Positions 51,820 to 60,942 of a DNA stretch of 64,000 nucleotides are shown here, in pieces. A program made the position numbers and the translations under genes. Position 1 is the stretch's first letter, and each line of letters starts with the position of its first letter. The DNA is from Rikenellaceae bacterium (GTDB lineage: Bacteria; Bacteroidota; Bacteroidia; Bacteroidales; Rikenellaceae), in the NCBI GenBank assembly GCA_015059715.1, contig SUZV01000009.1, positions 42,922 through 106,921 on the forward strand, in the 5' to 3' direction. The notes below the pieces were generated by a model that saw only the letters and a list, made by a program, of their open reading frames with translations, was not told where the DNA came from and did no database searches.

Positions 51820-53100
51820 ATGAAAAGTACATTCAGAATCCTATTCTACGCAAAGTGGGAGGCAAGCGATGAGGCAAAGATGCTCCCAATCTATGTTCGC
51901 ATTACAATCAACGGCACAAAGGCGCGTTTCAGCCTTAAAATCCGCGTGTCGGAGAAAATTTGGGACGCCAAGAGTGGTCGTGCCATTGGGCATAGCCACG
52001 AAGCCCTGCAAGCCAACCGCTACCTCGACAGCGTAGTTACACGCATCAATACCATATATTATCGCCTGTGCGAGCAGAGCGAGGCTGTAACGGCTCAAAT
52101 GGTGCGTGATGAATTCCTCGGCGTGAAAGCACCCAGCAAGACACTCCTTTCGGTGTTTGCCGAGTTCAACGATAGACAGGAGAACCTTATTGGCGTGGAT
52201 ATCACACAATCAACATTCAACAAGTTCGATTTGACTTTTCGTCGCCTGGAAGAGTTTCTGCGAGTGAAACGCAACCGACCAGATATCCCCGTATCATTGG
52301 TCGATAGAGATTTTGTGCTCGACTTTGAAGCCTATTTGAAGGTAGATTACCGCCTGCAAGCCAACTCTGCCGAGAAGTTGATGCGTATCTTCAAGCGTAT
52401 TACCACGATGTGTTTTAAGAGCGGACTAATTGCGAAAGACCCATTCTGCGATGTGCGCTTGAAGAAGGTCAAGAAGGACAGAGGCTACCTGACTCGCCAC
52501 GAATTGGAGCTGATACTCAACTACAAACCAACGAAGAAGCGATTGGAGAAGGCACGCGATGTCTTTGTGTTTTGTTGTTTCACAGGCTTCGACTACTCGA
52601 CCACTGCATCATTGACCGAACAGAACCTTGTTTTGGCGGACGACGGCTCGATGTGGATTGAAACGCACCGAGTTAAGACCGGTGTCGCATCAAAGGTCAA
52701 GTTGCTCGACATACCGCTTTCAATCCTGAAAAAGTACGAATCAACACGCATTAACGGCTATCTCCTGCCCGTGTTGAGCAACGCCAAATACAACCTCTAC
52801 CTCAAAGAGATAGCCGCCACATTGGGCATCCAAAAACGCGTAACCTCGCACCTTGCCCGCCATACTTTCGCAACTACCGTAACCTACGCCAACGGCGTAT
52901 CCATCGAATCGATTAGCAAGATGCTCGGCCACACAAAGTTGGCGACAACCCAAATCTACGCCCGCATCGTCGACCAAACAGTCAGCCGAGAGATGGATAA
53001 GTTGTCGGCTGCATTAAGCGGCACGAGTTTCAGCCTCAATGGAAGGGATAGCTCAACGGAGGGAGCTGAAGCCACAACAGAAGAAGTCTCCAACTATTAG
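51820..53100 (+). CDS. Tyrosine recombinase / integrase
   Basis: A 426-residue site-specific recombinase that probably integrated the island at the tRNA-Gly. The ATG at 51820 ('MKSTFRILFYAKWEASDEAK') is chosen as it opens the arm-binding domain; 23 further in-frame codons upstream are possible. A SAM-like core-binding domain (about 105-205) and the catalytic domain follow. Catalytic residues seen: His and Arg in 'TSHLARHTFATTV', His in 'LGHTKLATTQ', and Tyr in 'QIYARIVDQ'. The first Arg of the family is replaced in 'TGFDYSTTASLTEQN', as in many Bacteroides integrases. Reads away from the tRNA, the usual orientation. Confidence 0.93.
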   Translation: MKSTFRILFYAKWEASDEAKMLPIYVRITINGTKARFSLKIRVSEKIWDAKSGRAIGHSHEALQANRYLDSVVTRINTIYYRLCEQSEAVTAQMVRDEFLGVKAPSKTLLSVFAEFNDRQENLIGVDITQSTFNKFDLTFRRLEEFLRVKRNRPDIPVSLVDRDFVLDFEAYLKVDYRLQANSAEKLMRIFKRITTMCFKSGLIAKDPFCDVRLKKVKKDRGYLTRHELELILNYKPTKKRLEKARDVFVFCCFTGFDYSTTASLTEQNLVLADDGSMWIETHRVKTGVASKVKLLDIPLSILKKYESTRINGYLLPVLSNAKYNLYLKEIAATLGIQKRVTSHLARHTFATTVTYANGVSIESISKMLGHTKLATTQIYARIVDQTVSREMDKLSAALSGTSFSLNGRDSSTEGAEATTEEVSNY

Positions 53101-53107
53101 AAACAAT

Positions 53108-53135
53108 AAGGTGCCCGGTCATAGCCGAGCACCTT
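53108..53135. terminator. Hairpin between the integrase and the defence operon
   Basis: AAGGTGCCCGG (53108-53118) with CCGAGCACCTT (53125-53135), followed by GTTTGTT on the plus strand. It separates convergent transcripts. Confidence 0.7.
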
Positions 53136-53233
53136 GTTTGTTATTATTCAAATAGAGTTTTCAACTGACGATCAAATTACCACAACCATTCTCGTATGTA
53201 TCAAACGACTTTATATAAGGGTTAAACATCTTA

Positions 53234-53920
53234 TTATATAACTATTTTGATAAACGAATAATTATCATTCATATCAGTCGACTTAATGTCATAATCATCT
53301 TTTAAACTATCTGTATAACCAATTAGTTTTTCAATATTCAATTGTCTATGCACGCCATCAGAGCATAAGATAAAGACATCATTAGGCTTGATTTTGATTT
53401 TTACAATAGATTCAAGATTAAGGTTATCTTCTCCCATGATAGACCTGGTAACAACAGATGAGTATTTTCTAATATTATCAGCTGTAATGGCATTGGATTT
53501 AACCATTTCATTTATCATAGAATGATCCTCTGTTCTGTAGACTTCTTTGCCATTTCTAAACATGTAGACTCTGCTATCGCCCAACCAATTGATATAAGCA
53601 TATTCTTTTGCAATAACCAATAACGCTATCACACAGCCCATTCTTTTAGAACCAATACTTAAACGCTTTAACATAAGTTCATCGTTAGAGTATGTGATTG
53701 CTTCATTGATAATATTCGGCATATCTATTTTACTATAGTTATCTTGGATATATTCTCGAATCGATTCTGCTACAGTTTTGGCAGCTTCATTTCCAGACGA
53801 ATATCCACCCATACCATCCGTCAAAACACAAATGTATCCATCATCAGGTAGGGAACCATGACAAATATAGTCTTGGTTCTCTTCTCTACATCCCTTATTT
53901 GTGTATTCGTATATTGTCAT
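53234..53920 (-). CDS. PP2C-type Ser/Thr protein phosphatase
   Basis: A 228-residue metal-dependent phosphatase, last gene of the island operon. Its ATG overlaps the stop of the HerA-like gene (TGATG). PP2C motifs are complete: 'CREENQDY' (metal Asp), 'VLTDGMGGYSSGNEAAKTV' , 'INWLGDSRVYMF', 'TEDHSM', 'FILCSDGVHRQL' and a final 'NDNYS'. In this setting it most likely reverses phosphorylation made by the kinase-ATPase at the head of the operon, keeping the system silent or resetting it. That link is inferred from gene order. Confidence 0.9.
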   Translation of the reverse strand: MTIYEYTNKGCREENQDYICHGSLPDDGYICVLTDGMGGYSSGNEAAKTVAESIREYIQDNYSKIDMPNIINEAITYSNDELMLKRLSIGSKRMGCVIALLVIAKEYAYINWLGDSRVYMFRNGKEVYRTEDHSMINEMVKSNAITADNIRKYSSVVTRSIMGEDNLNLESIVKIKIKPNDVFILCSDGVHRQLNIEKLIGYTDSLKDDYDIKSTDMNDNYSFIKIVI

Positions 53921-56900
53921 CACTTAATAGCTTGTATTGTGTCACCACCATGTTTTGTAACACGTGGCCTAATGCTAATTTTTATTGGTCTTTGAGTTAT
54001 AGTCTTATCTGTTGCTTTGTTTGCCCAAATATATGCATCACCAGACCCCAAAGAAGCCATTTCTGTCGGAGTTAATGTTTGTAATGGCGTTATAGCTTTC
54101 TGTACATGTTTAACCCATGCAGGGGAGCTGAATCTATGCATAACAACGATAGAACTTAACTCAATAATCTCAGTTGGCAAACTCATTGGATCTTGGCTTG
54201 CAATCATGACAGAAACACCTTTGTGACGCATCTCTCTGATGGCTGTGGTAATTGAGCCAACAAGCTCCTTGTTATTCATGTATTTATGTGCTTCATCAAA
54301 TACGATGAATTTATTGAAAGCTTGACCATCAACTTTCATTACACTTGAGAACACATTGAGCATGACTACAAATAAACCAAGAGCTTCATCCTTCTCAATG
54401 AATTCATCTCGAAGATCGACTATAATCAAACGTCCAGGTCGTAAATATTGTTGCAGCTTATTGCCGTCTGTAATATACTCGCTAGCAAAGTCTAATTTCT
54501 GTTCAGCTAACGATCTCTGAGAAGAAGACATATGTGAACTTTCTGCAACACCTTTGCGAATGTTGGCTAGTGACATGTCATATCTGCAAGCTTTCATGAT
54601 TTGTTTAAGCTCTTTGATATATGTTGAGTCATTACCCATAGCACCAAGTAAGAACATCCAATCTCTAACGGCCAACTCTGATGAATCGAAACCAATAGGA
54701 TGTACATCTATACTTGGGTATTCACTCTTGCGGATGTCAACTTGGCTTGCTGGTGCAAGAAGTACAACATCGTTTACAGATGATGCCTCTGCTCCATATT
54801 CTGCTTTAAGTTTTGCCAACTGACCAGCATCGTCATTCGGATAAACCATAGATGTAAACTCTGGTGCATAATCCATACTATCACTATAATGGAAAATGAC
54901 GCTAGCCATAGGAGCTGGAAGTAAGTTCACTTTAGAGAACTGTTTAACTACCATTTCTGTGATAGAACCGATAGTATAACTCTTACCTGCACCTTGTACT
55001 CCAAATAAACTGATAGTATTACATTCATTTAGGTCAATAGCAATCTTTCTATTGTTACTTAGTGTTTTACCTAGAATACCAAACTGTAGTGAATCACTAT
55101 TTTTACCTATGGTTACATCACATTTCGGTTCTTCATAATTAGGATCTACATCAACCTCAGGAACATTTGATTCCTCCGATTCTTCAATTTCAATTTCAAC
55201 AACAGATGCTTCATTTGAAATTTCGTCATTATCAGATGCAGGTTGTTCAGCTTCTGAATCTTGTGGATCTTCAAATGACACTGAAGGGATTTCCATCACA
55301 TCATTATCATTTGTATCTTGAACCTGTTCGTCTTCATCATTATGAGAATCATCTTCTTCACTATGAGCTACTACTTCTTCTTGAGGAAGTTCACTCTTCA
55401 CGTGAGGCTTTCCAAAGAGATTTAAAGAAGGTTCAAAGAAGTTTGTGAACTCATCGTGATCCATGTTTTCGAGTTTCTGTGTATTGAGAGTTGCATTCTC
55501 ATCGAGAACATCCTCAATAACAGTTTGTCCCATAGTATAGATGACTGCATCTCCATAGAAATCCTTTTTCTGTCTTTCTGTTTGGAGAAAGTTGAATATC
55601 ACGCCTAGTTGCTTGAATCTGATGGTATAACCTTCAGATAGTTTGCTCAAGAATAATAAATATTCATGTGCAACAATAGGATCAAGCTGGCCATATCTCA
55701 TTGAGCGACGAATATAGAATTCAAGGAATGACTTAAACTCTAGTGTCTTTAATTCTCTATCAAGACGGTCTTGACCATCAACAGCAATTTCAAAGTGGCG
55801 TCTGAGTGCAATAATCGTATTTTCTATCTGGTGTACAATTTTCTCATGCAGTTCATATTCGTTATAATATGCATTTCTACATTTGATTTCAACTACACTA
55901 AACAGAATCTCCTTGTTCTTGATATCGATTTTTGCAACCAAATTATCGGCACGCTCTTTATTTGAAGCATCCTCATCCGAGAATAAGTCCTTATGAAGAT
56001 CAATTGGTATTAGGAACGACTCCTTCATAATTCCCTTTTTATCAAGGAAACGTTTGGTCAAAGTAGTTCCAATAACCTCAAACCCCTTTCTGGATGTAGT
56101 ATTAGCCTGCATAATCAATGAACTGCTCACAGAACGCACATCTTCGAGAATCTTATTGTAATTCTTTTTATTTTCAATATCTATTCCATACTCTTTGAAT
56201 AACGGTATCATGATTGCACCAATCTCACTAGTTGGTTTTGTAGTAAGATATGAAGAAATACCTGTTGCTTCATCATTTGGAATATAGTCTAGAAGATAAG
56301 GAACATCATTTTCACCTACACATGGGAGATCGTAAAACTCTGGTCCCATATTTTTGTCAAAGGTTACAACCCAGTCACTAGTATCGTGAATAAAAGACAA
56401 TAACATCATGTCGTTATCTTTTAGTCTCAAAGTTGTGGCAGGAACCGATTCTTCCAATGTGGATGATAACATTCTACCGATAACCTCTTGTAGTCTAGCA
56501 AATATACTAACTTCAATATTTGCAGCTTCAGAAACAGGATTTGGTAATGTCTTATTAGAATAGTATCTATTCCAAACGAAAGACTTACCTTCTTCACTTG
56601 CACTCACTAAATTTCTACAGATGGTTCCGTTTAGATGGAACGAACGATTTAATTCATCAGGACGCACCAATTCTGTATGAACAGCGAATGGATTTACTAG
56701 GAACGATATATGTGCCTGGTATTTATTGTGATTGTTAATGAAGTCACTCATTCTATTCAGTGAGAATCTTAACTTAGGGAATAATCTGTTGGATGAAGCT
56801 TGTGCAAAGATTTCAGCTTCTGTAGCAACTACAGATGCTTCTGGATCTAACAATTCCTTCAAAGCTTCGCCTGATTGCAACATATTATTATCAGTAAACA

Positions 56901-59376
56901 ATCTTACTTCGTAAGTCAGATTATTACCAATACCATGTTTTTCTAATAGTGTAAGTGCCTTTGCAAACACTGCTGCATCACCAGCGTTGAATAAATTAAT
57001 GACCAATTTATCGGTATATGGATGTGAAAGTCCATAATTGATAAGGTGTCGGGTCACCAACTCCAAATTAACATCACTATCAATACGTTTATCCTTAGTG
57101 ATATTAAGCAACATAGCTGCGTATGACTTCAATTGACGATAACTTGATGCAAATGCTTCCTCGTCGTCAAAATGAGGTTGAGCATACACACCCCAGCCAA
57201 AAGTAAGTTCACCTATATACTGATATGCTTCTGCCATTGAATTTTCACACAATACCAAAGGAGCTATATCCATAGGGAGCTGACCTTGGAAAAGTTTATC
57301 CAATTTTCTATACCATGCTTTACGATATTTAGGATTTGCTTTGGTCTTTTCTTCCCAATCCTTATAAAGTTCGTACAAGTTCATCATCCATGACAGACGT
57401 AATGGATGTAAAGGTGTAATAAGTCTGATATTGGTAGTGTTACCATCAGGCATCTCAACTGTCAACAGAACAGTATCCAAATTCTGTAGGGTCAATACAT
57501 CATTCTCGTCCAAATCACTTTCCAGTAATGCCCTCAACCAATTATCGTATTCAAAAAGATAGTCTTTGACGAGTTTGATGTTGCTTGTAAAGTCCAAAGT
57601 GCATGTTAAACCAGTATCGCCTAAAGCTGATTCTTTGATCACATTAAACAGATTTTGACGCAAAGACAACAACTCTTCTGGAACAGCAAGATTAGATGCT
57701 ACTACGAAATTAGGGCTTTCGATAGCGGTATCACGAGGGTTTAACAGTTTTGTATCAGTAGGATTTGCACTCAGCAAAGCTTCAGCACGCCCTAAACGAT
57801 TGCTTTTATTCAAGAATACTTGTTCTAACTGAATAAGCTTCTTGGGCAACTGAATTTGATAAGCATATGCAGCACCAAAATCAAACTGATAGGTATTGTT
57901 TAATGTTCCTTCTTCCCATTTGTTTCTATCAGTATTTAAGAAGTCAATGTCTAATGATTCTTTCTTTGCCAAATGTACAGAGCGATAATGAATTACAGCT
58001 TGTGTAAAACTATTCACTTTTGCTCTTTTATCTGGCACAGAATCTGTCGTGTCGTCTTCATCTTCTGTAATTACAAAAGCTTCGCTTTCATTACAATAAG
58101 CAACACGATTTTCAAGACGGTATTGTTCTATCTGAAGATTCGGATCTTTTTCTTTAGCGTCCTCCCACGCTGCTTGAACACGCTCTTCCTTGAACTCGTT
58201 CTTGGATTCCAGCAATATTCCATTTTCGTCTAGAGCCCGTACACGCAACATATAAACACCTTCATCAAACATTTCTGACTGAATGTTTACAGATAGCCTT
58301 CTATGAGCCTTTTTGTTTGTTCCAACAAGAGCCTTTTTAATAACTCCAACCTCAGAGAAATTCTCAATGTTTATAAGAGCAATCTCAAAAGCATATATAC
58401 TTGGATTATCTTTAGGTGAAGGATCTGTTGTTATTGTGAATGATATCTTACTCTTTCTATCTTTGACAATATTCAAAATCCAATTACCTTCATTATCTTT
58501 AACTATTCCTTTTTTTACCTCTTTTTCAGGGACTAGATTAACCTCTATCTTAACTGGACCTTTATCCGAAATAATCCAAGGTATAGAGGCATAGTTAAAT
58601 TCAGCATGTTCATTATGGATACACTCAAAAAGAGCATACTTATCTTCTAATGATACTTCTCTCAAAAGGAAGTTCATCAATTCCTTTTGAATTGTATTCT
58701 TTTCGATAGGCAGACTAACTACCCTATCAGCTGCTGTCATGGTAAAATCAGCAATGACAGCAGAGACCTTCTCAAGGTTTATAAGAAATCTTCGTCTTAT
58801 AGATGCTTCTTCTTTGACCAAGTCTCTATCAGGCAATAGTCCAAAAATATACAATCCATTACCCCAACTTTCATCTGAATAGTGGTTTAGTTCCAAATAC
58901 AGAATATAGTTAATTAATGTTGTATATGAATGACGGACTTCTTTGAGCAGATCATATATCTGCATCCATAAATAGGTCTTTTCGCTAGGAATATCTTTAA
59001 TTAACTTGTACAAAAAAGACGATTGTAAGTCTATAGTTGAAAGATTCTGGAAAGTAGCATCACCATAGGAATCTTCAGCCGATGTTCTACTATTAGATGG
59101 AACTAATATGAGTACAGCGTAGTTAGGATTATTGCGTAATTCAATCAACTTCGTTGCATGAATAAACTCATCACCCTTCTCTGTCTCTGATAGAATAAAA
59201 ACTTTAACAACCTCGTTTATTGTCCGAAGTAATGGTAATAAAGAATAAAGCTCTTTCATAGCAAGACCTGTAATTTTCATACAATGTCCTGGCTTTGCCT
59301 GCATAATTGTTTTGCGATAACTATCAATAACATGTTGCAGGAACTGTTCGAAATATAAAGATTTAATATTTTCCAT
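53920..59376 (-). CDS. Giant HerA/DptH-like ATPase of the island
   Basis: An 1,818-residue protein. The first ~1,330 residues have no motif I can name, though the region 1,100-1,250 contains 'SVVEIKCRNAYYNEYELHEK', an E-x-K segment reminiscent of PD-(D/E)xK nuclease cores. A low-complexity Asp/Glu-rich linker covers about 1,335-1,425. The C-terminal ~370 residues form a HerA/FtsK-type ATPase: Walker A 'GVQGAGKSYTIGS' near 1,459, Walker B 'FIVFDEAHKYM' near 1,690 and 'TAIREMRHKGVSVMIASQDP' with a likely Arg finger. Size and C-terminal ATPase resemble DptH. Start and stop overlap both neighbours (TAATG and TGATG). Likely the translocating or DNA-cutting arm. Confidence 0.75.
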   Translation of the reverse strand: MENIKSLYFEQFLQHVIDSYRKTIMQAKPGHCMKITGLAMKELYSLLPLLRTINEVVKVFILSETEKGDEFIHATKLIELRNNPNYAVLILVPSNSRTSAEDSYGDATFQNLSTIDLQSSFLYKLIKDIPSEKTYLWMQIYDLLKEVRHSYTTLINYILYLELNHYSDESWGNGLYIFGLLPDRDLVKEEASIRRRFLINLEKVSAVIADFTMTAADRVVSLPIEKNTIQKELMNFLLREVSLEDKYALFECIHNEHAEFNYASIPWIISDKGPVKIEVNLVPEKEVKKGIVKDNEGNWILNIVKDRKSKISFTITTDPSPKDNPSIYAFEIALINIENFSEVGVIKKALVGTNKKAHRRLSVNIQSEMFDEGVYMLRVRALDENGILLESKNEFKEERVQAAWEDAKEKDPNLQIEQYRLENRVAYCNESEAFVITEDEDDTTDSVPDKRAKVNSFTQAVIHYRSVHLAKKESLDIDFLNTDRNKWEEGTLNNTYQFDFGAAYAYQIQLPKKLIQLEQVFLNKSNRLGRAEALLSANPTDTKLLNPRDTAIESPNFVVASNLAVPEELLSLRQNLFNVIKESALGDTGLTCTLDFTSNIKLVKDYLFEYDNWLRALLESDLDENDVLTLQNLDTVLLTVEMPDGNTTNIRLITPLHPLRLSWMMNLYELYKDWEEKTKANPKYRKAWYRKLDKLFQGQLPMDIAPLVLCENSMAEAYQYIGELTFGWGVYAQPHFDDEEAFASSYRQLKSYAAMLLNITKDKRIDSDVNLELVTRHLINYGLSHPYTDKLVINLFNAGDAAVFAKALTLLEKHGIGNNLTYEVRLFTDNNMLQSGEALKELLDPEASVVATEAEIFAQASSNRLFPKLRFSLNRMSDFINNHNKYQAHISFLVNPFAVHTELVRPDELNRSFHLNGTICRNLVSASEEGKSFVWNRYYSNKTLPNPVSEAANIEVSIFARLQEVIGRMLSSTLEESVPATTLRLKDNDMMLLSFIHDTSDWVVTFDKNMGPEFYDLPCVGENDVPYLLDYIPNDEATGISSYLTTKPTSEIGAIMIPLFKEYGIDIENKKNYNKILEDVRSVSSSLIMQANTTSRKGFEVIGTTLTKRFLDKKGIMKESFLIPIDLHKDLFSDEDASNKERADNLVAKIDIKNKEILFSVVEIKCRNAYYNEYELHEKIVHQIENTIIALRRHFEIAVDGQDRLDRELKTLEFKSFLEFYIRRSMRYGQLDPIVAHEYLLFLSKLSEGYTIRFKQLGVIFNFLQTERQKKDFYGDAVIYTMGQTVIEDVLDENATLNTQKLENMDHDEFTNFFEPSLNLFGKPHVKSELPQEEVVAHSEEDDSHNDEDEQVQDTNDNDVMEIPSVSFEDPQDSEAEQPASDNDEISNEASVVEIEIEESEESNVPEVDVDPNYEEPKCDVTIGKNSDSLQFGILGKTLSNNRKIAIDLNECNTISLFGVQGAGKSYTIGSITEMVVKQFSKVNLLPAPMASVIFHYSDSMDYAPEFTSMVYPNDDAGQLAKLKAEYGAEASSVNDVVLLAPASQVDIRKSEYPSIDVHPIGFDSSELAVRDWMFLLGAMGNDSTYIKELKQIMKACRYDMSLANIRKGVAESSHMSSSQRSLAEQKLDFASEYITDGNKLQQYLRPGRLIIVDLRDEFIEKDEALGLFVVMLNVFSSVMKVDGQAFNKFIVFDEAHKYMNNKELVGSITTAIREMRHKGVSVMIASQDPMSLPTEIIELSSIVVMHRFSSPAWVKHVQKAITPLQTLTPTEMASLGSGDAYIWANKATDKTITQRPIKISIRPRVTKHGGDTIQAIK

Positions 59377-60938
59377 TATTCATCCAATTTATAACGCGGT
59401 CTGATTTTCTGTAAAATGCAAGCATCACTCATATCTGTATAGAAACCGATTTGTCTGAGTTTATTCTTAAAAGCGTCCATATTCACCTTGAATGCAGCAT
59501 TCGTTTCTACATCAGCATTGGCAAATCGTTCTTCATGTACACCATTAATTATTAGACCATATCTATTACTAATTTCAGAAGCTAAATCTTCAATTGACAA
59601 TGAATGAGTTTCATAACTTCCATCTTCTTTCTGTTTCAATACTAGCAACTGTACAAGTGTTTCCAGCAATTTAGAACCAAGCACACCTCTACGAGGATGC
59701 TTACGACTTCTACTATCTGCAATTAACATTGAAGGTGAGTTTTTCATAGACACACAGTCAATAAATTCAGGGAAATATTTATAAACACGATTCGCTACAA
59801 TAGACTTTTCATATACATGAATCAGTTTATTGAAATAGTCCTCTTCTGAAAATAAAGAAAGCATCTCTGCAAAATCAAGTTTGTCAAATTCTTTCTCATC
59901 TCTTCCTGGCAATGTGTTCTCTATAACCTCCAGTTTTACCCTATAATAAGCATCAGAGTTATTATTCTCTTCTTTCAGGACTCTCAATGCTTCATCTATA
60001 TTACATTTTTTGTATTGCTGTATGGCATGAAGCATAAATGTAGAGCGAATGTATTTGTTTACGGTATTCTCAATTCGTTCAATGTCCTTACATGCATAGA
60101 ATGAAACAGGACTATCTAGGTCGTCTGTCAAATCAACAACCATTGACCAATCGTCATTTATCTGGCGAGTACCCGCTTCGACCATCTTTGGAAGAAGATA
60201 TACTACCTTCATCGTATAAATTGCCAAATGGAAGCCACATAGTATTCTTAGATAGTCAATGAATACTGTCCTAGGAATTTTTGTCTTGTATAAAAGTAAC
60301 CTTTTAATATCGTCATTGAACAGTTCTGCTTGTTGTACAAGAAAAGGCTTTGGTATTTCAACCACTTCACTATTAAGATTTTTTCTTTCTTTGAGTGGTC
60401 GAGTTATACGCAATATTCCTATTGTATCAACATCTAGGTCTTCGCCAACAACTAGTTCACCAGAATGTTTGTCAAAACCTTTGCTGAGGTACTTGCTTAA
60501 TCCCTCCATGATTTCAGGATTATGTCTGAGCATCAAATATAATTGGTCAGATGTACGATAATCACGGCAATATTTACTATTAAGAACTCTAAAACTTAAC
60601 AAGTGCAAAGGTTTAAGAGAGGAAACATGCTCCTTAATTACATTTCCTCTATTGGCAAATTCCAATAATGAACTTCGCAGCCAATCATCTACACCGTCAG
60701 GATTATCAGATGCACCGATTACTTCATTTTGCTTCTCTAATTCAGATAAAATCTGTTTCAGAGAATTCATTGTAAACTCCTTTTTGAAAGCCGATGTTAC
60801 GGAATAACCATCTGCATACATCTTAATGAATAGATTGGTTAGAACTCGGTCAAGTTTTATTGTCTTAAAGTCAATAAAAAGTATATCTTTATTAAAGAAT
60901 GCAGGTATCCCAGCTTCTTTTTTCAATTTGAGTATCAT
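59376..60938 (-). CDS. Middle protein of the kinase-HerA operon (DptG/MAD7-position)
   Basis: A 520-residue protein with no signal peptide or membrane helix. I recognise no domain with confidence. It is rich in Leu/Lys helices, and the C-terminal ~80 residues ('LSIEDLASEISNRYGLIING' then 'FKNKLRQIGFYTDMSDA') look like a winged-helix-type module. It lies between the kinase-ATPase and HerA genes, with 4 bases upstream and a TAATG overlap downstream, the position of DptG between DptF and DptH. A scaffolding role in the complex is inferred from this position only. Confidence 0.65.
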   Translation of the reverse strand: MILKLKKEAGIPAFFNKDILFIDFKTIKLDRVLTNLFIKMYADGYSVTSAFKKEFTMNSLKQILSELEKQNEVIGASDNPDGVDDWLRSSLLEFANRGNVIKEHVSSLKPLHLLSFRVLNSKYCRDYRTSDQLYLMLRHNPEIMEGLSKYLSKGFDKHSGELVVGEDLDVDTIGILRITRPLKERKNLNSEVVEIPKPFLVQQAELFNDDIKRLLLYKTKIPRTVFIDYLRILCGFHLAIYTMKVVYLLPKMVEAGTRQINDDWSMVVDLTDDLDSPVSFYACKDIERIENTVNKYIRSTFMLHAIQQYKKCNIDEALRVLKEENNNSDAYYRVKLEVIENTLPGRDEKEFDKLDFAEMLSLFSEEDYFNKLIHVYEKSIVANRVYKYFPEFIDCVSMKNSPSMLIADSRSRKHPRRGVLGSKLLETLVQLLVLKQKEDGSYETHSLSIEDLASEISNRYGLIINGVHEERFANADVETNAAFKVNMDAFKNKLRQIGFYTDMSDACILQKIRPRYKLDE

Positions 60939-60942
60939 ACCT

